Part shown: piece after piece, positions 46,690-57,100 of the stretch
Layout: the number at the start of each line of letters is the position of its first letter
How positions within the stretch are numbered: the stretch's first letter is position 1
Notes under the pieces: generated by a model
The model's database searches: none
What the model saw: the letters and a program-made list of their open reading frames with translations, nothing else
What the model was told of the DNA's origin: nothing
Translations under genes and position numbers: made by a program
Origin: Vespula vulgaris
Lineage: Eukaryota; Arthropoda; Insecta; Hymenoptera; Vespidae
Length of the DNA: 64,000 nucleotides
Assembly (NCBI RefSeq): GCF_905475345.1
Contig: NC_066587.1
Span: 9,105,070 to 9,169,069, forward strand
Direction: 5' to 3'

Positions 46690-48560
46690 TATTTCAAAAA
46701 AACCATTTTGAGCACATTTGTTTATTATATACATCATCATTTTTGTAACGTAACGTTGTAGAAATCGGTTATGTAATTTATACAAACATTTTATAATATG
46801 TTATAATTTGTAGACTTTTTTTACTTAATATTTAATTAAATAAATAAAATATAAATTATACATTTAGCAAAGTGCGTTTGGTATTGAAAATATATAACTT
46901 ATCTTCGGGAGATAAAATAAATCCAATAAAAACATAAATTAAAAAATCTGCGATGAATTAATTTTAATTAACATCTTTTTTCGAGAAACGAAAATAAGCA
47001 GAAATAAATATTGTAAATGTTTATAACAGTGTTTATTTGCTATGTAAATAAGATTATATTTCAAAAAATGACAGATTGGATTAAAAATGAGAATATTTGC
47101 CTTGAAACTATTGTCGTTTATAGATAATAAAATGTAAGAATATCATTTTTATAAATGTTTTTTGTTTTTTAAAAGAGAAAAGAGATAATAAGATATGATT
47201 GTATTTTAAGAAACAAATTATTTTCTATTTATATACAAAACTAACCCATTTCTCAACAATTTTTAAACTTTTTGTGTATAACTTTTCATAATTATTTAAA
47301 CAAATCTTAGTTTTCTTTGTCTACAATGTTTCCTCATAAACTTTTTCGATGTGCATAACGATTTCGAAGGAAAACTAATAAATAATAGAAAAACAATAAA
47401 AAGCGGAAATTTTATATTAAAAATGGACAATGAAAGAAAATAGAGTATTTAAAAAAAAAAATTATCTACATAGCTATTAAATTTTATAATTTACGGAATT
47501 TTCAGATTTATAGAATTTTTTCTTGTAAGAATAAGTATCGAAACACCTATATCGACTGCTGGTAAGATAGTTTCCCTTCATCCAAAGAGTATGAAATATT
47601 TTATCGATCGTGTACTTTTTATAAGTATGGTTTCAAAATTTGTTCCACAGACAAATTGTATTACCAGCATATCGATATTTATACTTTTGAAGTATCGAAA
47701 TGAGGGCGTTGTTTCTTATATCGATATCATAAACTTCTGTTTCCCGCGCTTATTAAAATTTTCACATCAATTTATTACAAGAACAATCAGACATTTGTTC
47801 TAAATTTTATTGGCCAAGGGTATGCAATAATTTAATTTTTACACATGCTTTGAGAAAATATATATAGGTTTGTATTAACAAATTTCAAAATTCCAGACAA
47901 TTCTCTTTATTTAAAAAAACATTTCTTATACATTAATTATCGTGGAAAAATTATTAGATTGAAATCAATCTAATCAAGAAAGAAACAAACAAAAAAGGAA
48001 AAAAGGAAAAGAATCGATTAGAAGGATCGATCATTCTTCTCCGCTCGTCCTTTCGGTTTGCTGCATGAAACGCAAAAGGTGCAAATCATAAGCGTGAAAC
48101 GCTCATGGAAGGGAAACTTAATTACGGGCACGTCCTTTCTTAATTAAGAGAAAATGTTTGGCGTATCTTGACGAGATTACGGTGTGCGAGGCGGGCTTCC
48201 GTTTGCTGTGCGCCAGCGTGCGCGTTCTCTCACGATCGAAGGCCCGATCCAAAACAAACCTCGGCATTCTCTTCGCTCGAGCGACTACCGCGTTGATTAA
48301 ACGACAAGCGAGAGAGATCGCTGTTCGCGATGAATCGTTCGACACGAGGTATAGCGCTTGTTTGCGGCGTTACATAAACGTTTAAAAAATGCATCATTTT
48401 TTTTTCATTGACACATATGACTTCTCTCTTACGCAAAACTTTAAGAAGTTAAAAGGTTGAGAAATAAAAATGGATTAAACGAAATCAAAACGCATACTTT
48501 TTCGTAAGTTTTAGGACCATCGTTTTCTTTGATATCCTAAGAGCGTGTAAACCGACTCTC
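46690..48560. other. non-coding, AT-rich, downstream of the aminopeptidase gene
   Basis: Very AT-rich to about 48000, with no recognisable coding sequence or element. The last 450 bases become CpG-rich, leading into the next region. Confidence 0.45.
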
Positions 48561-48742
48561 CACGACGTCTCGTGTGCACTTATAGATACACATTTTCTCG
48601 AGGTCCTTCTGCCGAAGGATCCAAGAACTGGTATCGATCGTGGGAGGGACACCGTCGAGCAACCTTCGACGATCGTAGTAGCATTATCAGCTCGGTACAC
48701 GTTAGTTGACATTGTTTAAAGAACTTGAAGGTAGAGAGTCGT

Positions 48743-48906
48743 CGAGGAGGAGGAGGAGGAGGAGGAGGAGGAGGGAGAAGTGGCGAGAGGAAGGTTGGCA
48801 CATGGTGGGAAGCGTTCGCGAGAAGGATGAGGATGAGAAGGAGGATGAGGAGGAGAATGAGGAGGAGGAGGAGGTGTAGAGAACAGTGGAGGAGGAGGAG
48901 GAGGTG
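48743..48906. repeat. (GGA)n tracts
   Basis: Pure GAG/GGA trinucleotides at 48743-48774, then GATGAG/GGAGGA mixtures to 48906. Runs of closely spaced GG doublets could fold as two-tier G-quadruplexes. Confidence 0.85.
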
Positions 48907-49780
48907 GCGGCAGGGGGCAGTGTGGCGGGTTCGACGGCCGGCTGGTGGCCCAGTGACCGGGACCGGTTCCCTCCGCGGTTCCTCCTTCCGCCTTCCTTGC
49001 AAACGCACAACTGCATCATCTCGACTCGACTCCCCCTTCTCCGTCCCAACCCCTACCAGCTTCGCTCTCGCTCCCTCTCGAACCCTTTCCTGGCTCTTCG
49101 TTCGCGTCACTCGCCGAGTCGAGACTTCCTCGCTCCCCTCTTGCTATCGCAGCCTCGCTATCGCTCCCTTCTCCTCCTACTTCTCTTCGTCCTCATCCTC
49201 CTCTTCGGCTTCTTCTTTCGCACGAAAGCGTTGCCACACGCGCGAAACACCTCTCCCCTCCTCTTTCTCTTTCTTCCTTCTTCTTCTGATTCGCTTCTCT
49301 TCTTTACCTCCCTTCCGTCTTACACCCTACCGTCTGATCTCTCTACTCTCCTTTTCTCTCTTCGTCCTCTTCGCGGCGCTCCTCGCAAGGCGGAGGTCAA
49401 AACGAGCACTATCCAACTCCTCCTTCTATCTCTTTTTCTTTCGCTCTTCGTTCAGTGATCGAGCGGCAATAGCTACGGGTGGACGAGCAACTATTTATCC
49501 CACGCGACGACGTGGGCAGTCCACGGATAGTAAGGACGGCCCCGAAGGATGAACGAACGAACGAACGTGTAAACGGACGTGTATCTTACCGACTTTAGCC
49601 TCTCTTTCTCTCTTTCTCTTTTTACTATGTGGTATATATGACTCCAAAGGTGTATCTTTAAATTCAAGATGGGCATGGTCGGGCACCTCAGTCAAGGGCT
49701 TGAAAGGAAAAGTAGTTCTATGCGAGAGAAAGAAAGAGGGGTGGAAGAGGACGGGAGGAGGAGGGAAGTGAAAGTACAAG

Positions 49781-49782
<2 letters not shown>

Positions 49783-49815
<33 letters not shown>
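49783..49815. repeat. (GA)n microsatellite
   Basis: Pure GA at the right edge of the CpG-rich island. Confidence 0.9.
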
Positions 49816-49817
<2 letters not shown>

Positions 49818-50411
49818 GTGTTATCGGCGCATTTGAGATTTCGTGCTGCCTGCCGTGCCGTTCCGCGTTGTTCCGTATCAGTTTTTGTTTACCTCTATCA
49901 TTCCCTTCCTTCTCTTTCTTTGTTTTTTTATCTTCCCCTTCCACTTTTCGTAGACTTCGCACCTTGGTTTTATGAGACCTCGTGTCCGTCACTACGCTAA
50001 TTATTACGCTAATTCAAACGAGCTTACTGAGGTCACCTCCATGTTGCCGGAAACACACTGGGAAATTTTTTTGGCGTGATAGCAATGTTTTACTTCTCTT
50101 CTTACTCGTCTCCATTAAAGTCAAATAACTTGACGCAGATCGTTTCTGTTTTCGAAATATTTCTCAAAACTGGATTACTCCTATCCGACCATTTGCAGAT
50201 CAATAAACATTTGTCTAGACTTAACGTATACAGATCGTTTTTGTATCCTACTTGCGATCTGTTGTAGCATAGCAAAAAAAAATTGTAAAAAAATAGGAAG
50301 TCGAAAACGGTGGAACAAAGCGTGGCAGAGTAAACGAGAACATCCGTTAGGGGAATGAGGACATCGAGAACTGGAAAAGGACGAAGGACAAAGGTATATA
50401 GCGGGATAATC

Positions 50412-50491
50412 TAGAGAGAGAAAGAGAGAGGAAGAAAGAGAGAAAAAAGAGAGGGAGAGAGAGAAAGAAAGGAAGAGAGAAAAAGGAGACG

Positions 50492-50517
<26 letters not shown>
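50412..50517. repeat. purine tract, GA/GGAA
   Basis: Imperfect GA with AAAG and GGAAG interruptions, pure at the right end. Confidence 0.85.
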
Positions 50518-50522
<5 letters not shown>

Positions 50523-51717
50523 GAAAGAAAGAAAATGGGCCTCGGTCATTCGCGCCAAACTATACTTGGGCAACGTTATAACGGTACTCACGAGAAGATC
50601 CCGCTTTACGAATACATTTTCGACTTAGTAACCCTTGGTTGGCACTTTTTTTGCTCTCCTCCCTTTCATTTGCTAAGGCTTTCAGTCGAGTCTGTTAATC
50701 GGAAGGTAACCAGAACGAGAAATGATTTGGTACTGGCTCGACGTCCTCCTTTCTTCTTTTCTTTTGCTTTTACCTCTTCTTCTTTTTCTTCTCTTCCGTG
50801 CGCTAACAGAAGGCTTTACGCGGAATCGATCAGCGGTATCACGCGACTGTCCGAAAATGGTACGCGACGATCGACACGTACTCGCGTAAGTCCGCTTCGA
50901 AGCTCCCAAATATGAGCTCTAAGACTGTGCATCGTTTAATTAATATTCATTCATTTGTAAAGAGTTGGATATTCTTTTATTTTGATTATATATTCGAGGA
51001 ATGAAAAGTAATTCAAAGAATAGAATTTGTTGGAAATATAACTCATTCGGACGACGAGAAGAGAGACTATTGAGGTAACAAAAGAAATTAATGATTTAAT
51101 AAAAAAGCAACTTTTTAGCAACGTGTCAATTTGAGATTAATTTCTTTGCTGGCGTGAAATTCCTTCCGAGATACATTTGCTCTTGCCTTTTAATTTCGAC
51201 AACGGAACCTGCACATCATCTTTTTTCTACTCACAATTAACAAAAAACGTGAGATATGTCATCTATTAGGCATCCTCATCTGAGATCAAAAAAAAAAAAT
51301 ATAGAGGTGAGTTTCCGGTTTATCAAAGGCCGAACGTCTGGTAGCTGCATGATTACTCCAGGCTTGACGAAAAGTTAACTCCTAATGTGAACAAGTCGTT
51401 AAGAAATCGAAGTCAATCAACTAATTGATCTCCGTATCTAACATCGATCTGCTACACATTATTATGAGGGGCGTGCGAAGGTATTGCGTTTAACGATCAT
51501 TGCTTCGTCACGTTGCGAGTGACTCGAAGGCGTTAACTCGTCTACTCAGTCAATTTCCCGATAACCGGTAAGCACGTTCGTCTAATACCTTTCACTAGTT
51601 TAAAAAGTATTAGTTGTTGACATCTTTTTTATATCAGGACTTTGAAGAAAAAGTCTGTGAAGTATTGTGTTTTCTATAATAGATATCCTGTTGAACAATG
51701 ATGGACAGTATCTTTGA

Positions 51718-51734
51718 AAAAGAGAAAAAGAGAC

Positions 51735-51765
<31 letters not shown>

Positions 51766-51811
51766 AAGAGAAAAAGAGAGAGAGAGAGAAAGTGAGAAAG
51801 AGAGATAGAGA
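51718..51811. repeat. purine tract, GA/GAAA
   Basis: Imperfect GA tract with AAA and T interruptions. Confidence 0.85.
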
Positions 51812-52118
51812 ATAACAATAATCTTCTCGATTTACGAATGAATCTACATAACGCACGCGCTCGATGTATCTATGTAACCTCGTGCGAGAAGAGAAGAGAT
51901 CTCGACGAAGCGTCTCGACATCGATTTTTCTCGAGTTTCCGAAAGATCGCGTTGGGTAGGTATATATAGTATCTCGTGTTTCCATCGGTTCGCCGATTCT
52001 TTAAAACCGAGGGAAGAAAAGACGTCGAGAAGCATCCGTGCGAGAAAGGAAGACGCATGGAGGAAAAGGCCGAGAGGAGACAGGAGAAGGAGGAGAAGAG
52101 GGGAAAGGAGAAGAAAGG

Positions 52119-52166
52119 GATAGATAGATAAATAGATAGGTAGATAAATAGATAGACGGATAGATG
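52119..52166. repeat. (TAGA)n tetranucleotide repeat
   Basis: About twelve imperfect TAGA/TAAA units. Each TAGATA also supplies a GATA core on the same strand. Confidence 0.8.
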
Positions 52167-52243
52167 CATTTACTCGAGAGACGGAGAATGTGGAGATAGA
52201 GAATGCAATCTATTAGTCTCGCTCCGGGTCTCGCCGGCACGAA

Positions 52244-52272
52244 GAAGAAGAGAGAGAGAAAGAGAGAGAAAA

Positions 52273-52321
<49 letters not shown>

Positions 52322-52431
52322 AGAGGAGGAGGTACAACGAACGTGCAACGTCGGGAAACCATTCCTCCCTCTTCCTTCTCCTCTTCCATCTCCTCTTCTC
52401 GTTCTCCTCTACGTACGCCATAACGAGAGAG

Positions 52432-52496
<65 letters not shown>

Positions 52497-52501
52497 AGAG
52501 G
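52244..52501. repeat. two (GA)n tracts
   Basis: GA-rich at 52244-52330 and nearly pure GA at 52428-52501. A C/T-rich stretch (CCTCTTCC type) at 52360-52415 lies between them, so purine tracts flank a pyrimidine tract on the same strand. Confidence 0.85.
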
Positions 52502-52892
52502 AAAAATTTCTCAGTGAGTTTACGGAAATACGCGAATTCTCGATATCCAGCGTATGTTTTAGCACGCTCGAACTACGAACACACAGATAGAGAAAGAAGA
52601 GTTCAGCGATCTTTCTGTTTGATAGAAGGAACTCTTTGCGAACTTCTATTTTATTCCTCCTGATCTCTTAACGTCAGTTAGAACACGGGAATCGATAAAC
52701 TCGAGAGGAAGATACGGCTCGTGTAGAAAAAGAGGGGAAACTCGTGGCGGAGGCGGATGAATAGTGCGAGATCGATTGCTCGAGACGGGGTAGCTCTCGT
52801 CGAGATCCGAGAAAGCTGCGAAGTAGAGACTTCTCGCATCGAGCACCCAGTATACACCGCGACGAGGAACCAGAGAACACACTCTTTATCTC

Positions 52893-52938
<46 letters not shown>

Positions 52939-53640
52939 CGCTCGCTCCTTTCGTTCCCTTTCCCCGCCGTCTTCCTTCTGTCCCGTGTCCCTGTCTCGCT
53001 CGCTCTGTGCAAAGAGGAGCTGGCTTGGGTCGTTGGCCGCAACTCGCCGTGACCCAGTGCGAGCGGTAGGACATTGACTCTGCCATCGCCATCGCCATCC
53101 GCGATACAAACTTCCCTCCCTTCCTTCTTCTCTCCACTACCTCACTGGAACCACCTCCACCTCCTCCTCCTCCTCCTTCTCTTTCACCTCCTTCTCCTCC
53201 CCCGCCACGGAGTATCGCCTACCGATTCCTCTATGCCTCGTTCGGTTTACACCGACAAACTGCCTCCTTCCTCCTCCTTCCCCGTTCCCGCCCACCGTTC
53301 TTTTTCTTTTCTGTGTTTTTACCTCGTTTCCTCCCTGACTGTCCCTTACCAGGACACCGCGATCGATTCGCACGATTCTTAACCGAAAGAAGGACGATGG
53401 TTGTACCCCCCAAACACACTACGGGAAAGATAGAGAGAAAGAGAGAGATATTCGGCTGGAAACCAACTTCAGCATCCGAGGAAGCAACAGCCGCGAGTAT
53501 ATGTTCTTCGAATGCATCGATGCGTGCGAGAGCGGTAAATCTTACTGCAAATTGGGCTCTGTTTACGGAAGTAACCGCGCGCGTCATAGAGAAAGAGAGA
53601 GAGAACTAGAAAAAATGGAAATACTCTAATCGTTCCTCAT
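52502..53640. other. CpG-rich stretch, candidate regulatory or 5' UTR
   Basis: High CpG content with a CT tract at 52890-52945 and CTCCTC-type pyrimidine runs at 53155-53210. Overlapping open frames on all sides carry Arg/Glu or Ser/Leu low complexity and match no family. Confidence 0.35.
52890..52945. repeat. (CT)n microsatellite
   Basis: CT tract ending in GTCTCTCTCGCTCGCTCC. Confidence 0.85.
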
Positions 53641-55205
53641 TGAAAACAGCTTTATTCTTTTCTTACACTGATTCTCTACAAAGAAACGAGAAAAAATGTT
53701 GATACTTTTCTTGATCGAAATTTCGTCCTTGGAATAAGGTACCTATTTATGTTTGTGTTTGTCTCTTTCTTTTTCTTTTTTTGCTAGTCGTCTCCTCGCC
53801 ACCGGTACAAGCCGTGATCATAAAAGTAAACTAGTTTTATACGTTATCGAGCTATTATATTCTCATTTACCCTGATTACTCGATGTTGATTATTATCGTT
53901 TACAAAGGCGACCCTCACCATTAATTTCTTTTTTATTTATCGATGTTCTACGGGAATATATGCTTGATACACGAACAATAGTTGAAAGAAATGATTAAAG
54001 AAAATAGAAGTAAACTGAATAAATAAAATTATGGTAAAAAGAATAATAAAATTAAAATTGGGGAAATAGAATCTTGTTACGATAATGATCAAAGATTTCA
54101 AACATGTGAAATAAATGCAAAACATAAATCAAAAAAAATGATGAGTGATCATAGTTTAACGAATGGATAATTGAGAATAGGAAGAGAGAGAAAGAAAGAG
54201 AGAGAGAGAGATGGATGAATATAGATAGCAGAGGAGAGAGAGAGTTGACCTGCGTCAGGTGAGACCAAAGTCAGCTGAGTCGGGCTTCTCAGCTGACATG
54301 ACGACGACAACGTGTATCGGTGCTTCTGAAAGAGAGGCTTATCGAGATTCATCGCTTGAGAGCGATCGATCTCGTTCTGTCTCGTTCTTACTCATGATCG
54401 AGCATGGATCGATGTGTCCTTGGTAATCAAATACGTTTCACGCATTGTCACGCAGCGAGCGACGACTTCTTCCATCTTCTTGTAGTAGTTTCATATATTC
54501 GCGTTGCTGACGTAGGTATGAGAAACTCGACCAATCAACGTCTTTCTAATATATGAATCGTAATTTTTTCTCGTCCAAAACTTTTATAATTTAGTTATTC
54601 GTTCGAGTAGATGTGACGTAAGATGCGTAGGCTTGTACGATGAAAAAAAAATCAAGAATTGTATTATATATGTGTACTTTGATTCCTTTTTTTACATTCT
54701 TACGTTGGTGCAGTAAAAAAAACCTATTTTTCAATTTCTTTTTCTCTTACATATTTAATCTTAACCGATATGATATCATCGTGTTAGGAAGATATTCGAA
54801 TGGAAATAATTTTTTTAAATTCATACAAATCAATTCGATCCTCGTTATGCGTGATCGTTATGTGAATATGCTACGAGAAATTTATAATGCACCGATCGAA
54901 GTTTCGCTTTGGCCGGAAGTAGAAAGTCACGAAAGTTTGAAAGAACACGGAGAAGGACGAGGAAGAGAAGGATCGCTGCGCGATTCTCGCCGTCTCGTAC
55001 ATACATACGTCCTCCAGGAGGGAGGCTTCGAACGCTCGTCTTCGAAACCTGATTTTCTCCGTTTCACTTTCACGGATGCGCGGCGAACGCAAGCTACGCT
55101 ATGCCGCACCACGCCGGCGTTAAACTTCCGTGCGGCGGCGTGCGAGGCGAGGAGGGAAGCCGTGGAAAGGAAGGTCGGCGAAGAGAAAAGAGGCGAGGTC
55201 GAGTG
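53641..55205. other. non-coding, with an E-box hairpin cluster
   Basis: AT-rich to about 54170, then a GA tract (54180-54212), the E-box cluster described separately and a CpG-rich patch at about 54880-55200. A 188-codon open frame across 54640-55206 shows no homology and mixes AT-rich and CpG-rich composition, so it is not called. Confidence 0.4.
54248..54297. promoter_or_regulatory. E-box cluster with a perfect 10-bp hairpin
   Basis: ACCTGCGTCAGGTG near 54249-54261 contains CAGGTG, a Snail/Scratch-type E-box, in its own short inverted repeat. It is followed by GTCAGCTGAG (54270-54279) and its exact reverse complement CTCAGCTGAC (54288-54297). Each arm holds a palindromic CAGCTG E-box, the type bound by class I/II bHLH proteins. 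Three E-boxes within 50 bases beside a GA tract suggest a regulatory element. Confidence 0.4.
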
Positions 55206-55266
55206 AAAGAAAGAGAGAGAGCGAGAAAGAGAGAGAAAGAGAGAGAGAGAGAGAATCAAAGAGAAA
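55206..55266. repeat. (GA)n purine tract
   Basis: GA with AAAG interruptions. Confidence 0.85.
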
Positions 55267-56211
55267 GGAAGAAGACTAGTACGCGACGATATCAGATAAA
55301 AAAGATAGATAAATCAATATTATCTTTAATAATCGAGAGAATATATAATAGATTAAGTCAACATTTTTATTTATCATCGATATAGTCAATTTATTTCCGG
55401 ATACCTCGATATCAATTCTCATCAAATGAACAAAAAATTATTCAAATTCGTTGCCACGGTCGGATTAATTAAATATATTCAGCGTTAAACTTGAGAAGAA
55501 AACAATAATTTTGTTTCTAGAGAAAAGGACTTTTTCTTATTGGTGGTAGTAACGCAACGGAGAAGGGCATAGAGGGTGTGAGTCAATCGTACCAGGAAGC
55601 GAGCCGTCCAATTAGGTAGCCGCGAACAGGAAGCTCAGCCCCACCCCACTCGACTTCCCGATCGTAAAATCCATCCATCGTGATAAGCGAAAGAGAGGTC
55701 CTGCCTCAGGAGAGTGTCCTAATGAGATGCACGGAAAAGGACCGCGTCTCGGCTTTCGCCTCACGTTCTCTTCGTGCGCATCGACACGAACCTGCCCCTC
55801 GCTTCTCTTCCTCCTACTCTTTCTCTTCTTCTCGCTTGTTTCCTCTGCTTCTCTCCGCTTGTCGGACCGAAAGTGCGCGCGAGACTCGCTCGGTATACGA
55901 ATTGTGAATTCCACACAAAAGCTCCTCTCTCTCTCTCTCTCTCTTTTCTCCTGGACGCATGAAAATTTTATTTCCTCGCATAAGAAAGAAGGAGAAAGAG
56001 ATAGGCAAATGGATAATTTATTGCAGTCGGGGCAGGTAACATGGAACGAAAGAAAAAATCTTACAAAAAAAACTAAAAAAAAAAAAAACGAAACGTGATC
56101 GATGGTAAATTATTTAATTGTAAGTGAATAGTGATAATATAAGCAGAGTGATGCAGCGTGGTTACAACTATGTTAACCAATCTTGCAGATAATATCATGA
56201 CACTAAGAGAT

Positions 56212-56213
<2 letters not shown>

Positions 56214-56264
<51 letters not shown>

Positions 56265-56275
56265 TGAGAGAGAAA
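56214..56275. repeat. (GA)n microsatellite
   Basis: Nearly pure GA; a second mixed purine stretch follows to about 56340. Confidence 0.9.
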
Positions 56276-56502
56276 TAAAGAGAAAGGTATACGTTACTAC
56301 ACGTAGAAAAAAAAAGAGAGAAAGAGAAAGAAAGAGGGGCAGGAGTTCTCGGACGGACGTTGATGTCAGGCCCGAGTGAATTTCGTCGGTCGATGCCGTG
56401 CACGTTCACGAGCCCTGGGCTTGTCGTTTCTTCGCTCGGCACTCTCGTAGTTCTCTGCTACGATGTATAATCGTATACCGTTATGCATTTTCTGCCGGCT
56501 GA

Positions 56503-56577
56503 CGGAGAGAGAAAGAAAGAAAGAAAGAAAGAAAGGAAGAGAGAGAGAGAGAGAGAGGGAGAGAAAGAATAAGAAAA
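56503..56577. repeat. (GAAA)n then (GA)n
   Basis: Six or so GAAA tetramers turning into a GA run. Confidence 0.85.
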
Positions 56578-57100
56578 AACAGATAGACGGGGAATGAAAG
56601 AAAAAGGGAAAAGTATGTTGGTGATGGCCGGAGTGAAAAAACGTGAACGGACGCATCCTGTAAGCCTGACCCCTCCGTGCTCTTTCCGTGAGAGGTCCCA
56701 TTTCGAAGTCTCTCGCGGATGTATGCCGTCCGATCCGACCGATCGACCGTTCGAGATTGGCCAATATGCTTTTCTCCAAGCGTTGCTCCATGCATTGCTC
56801 CGCTCTTCGAGCCACCCCGGACCGCTGTGTCTCTCTTTTTTACGCCCGCTCTTCTTCCTTCTCCCTCTTGTCCCTCTTAGGTCTCTTTGTACACGCGCAA
56901 GCGCGTATTCGATTACCCCGAGTCTCGTGTTACGCGAGCGTGGCTTTAAGTACGTAGCTGCATCTGTGTATTCTTCGGGAAGGATAATTTTAAAGGAGAA
57001 ATATATATTTGTGTATCAATCAACGTTCGTTTCTATCAACATTAAAGACCTATTATGCGGAATATCGAATGATCGAACATTTTTTCACACGTTATAATTG

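Larger units (their letters stand above)
48561..49815. other. GC- and CpG-rich island with GGA tracts, possible promoter or 5' UTR
   Basis: A sharp rise in GC. GGA repeats at 48743-48774 and 48821-48906 lead into a G/C-rich core at 48900-49000, then a long C/T-rich stretch to 49450. Long open frames exist on both strands, but they are Arg/Gly/Glu or Ser/Leu/Pro low-complexity translations without homology. The profile fits a promoter with an untranslated first exon; strand and start cannot be fixed. Confidence 0.4.
49816..52243. other. non-coding, no gene recognised
   Basis: Contains purine tracts at 50412-50517 and 51718-51811 and AT-rich unique sequence. Beside the second tract is a CpG-rich patch near 51840-52050. 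Open frames here are products of the purine tracts. Confidence 0.4.
55267..57100. other. CpG-rich and purine/pyrimidine-rich, no gene recognised
   Basis: CpG-rich patches at 55580-55920 and 56340-56480 and at 56600-56960 alternate with GA tracts at 56214-56275 and 56503-56577 and a short CT tract at 55921-55950. No open frame has recognisable homology. Confidence 0.4.

Noticed and set aside
46312..46761. 149-codon frame with Ser-Thr-Leu repeats
   Set aside because: Out-of-frame shadow of the Gln-Pro-Cys repeat in the distal aminopeptidase exon.
48725..49552. 275-codon open frame on the + strand, with another long one overlapping it in a different frame
   Set aside because: Its sequence is Gly/Arg then Ser/Leu low complexity produced by GGA and CTT/CTC tracts; several frames are open at once and none resembles a known protein.
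54640..55206. 188-codon open frame starting with ATG
   Set aside because: It crosses an abrupt change from AT-rich to CpG-rich DNA, has Phe/Tyr-rich then Arg/Glu-rich composition, and no recognisable motif.
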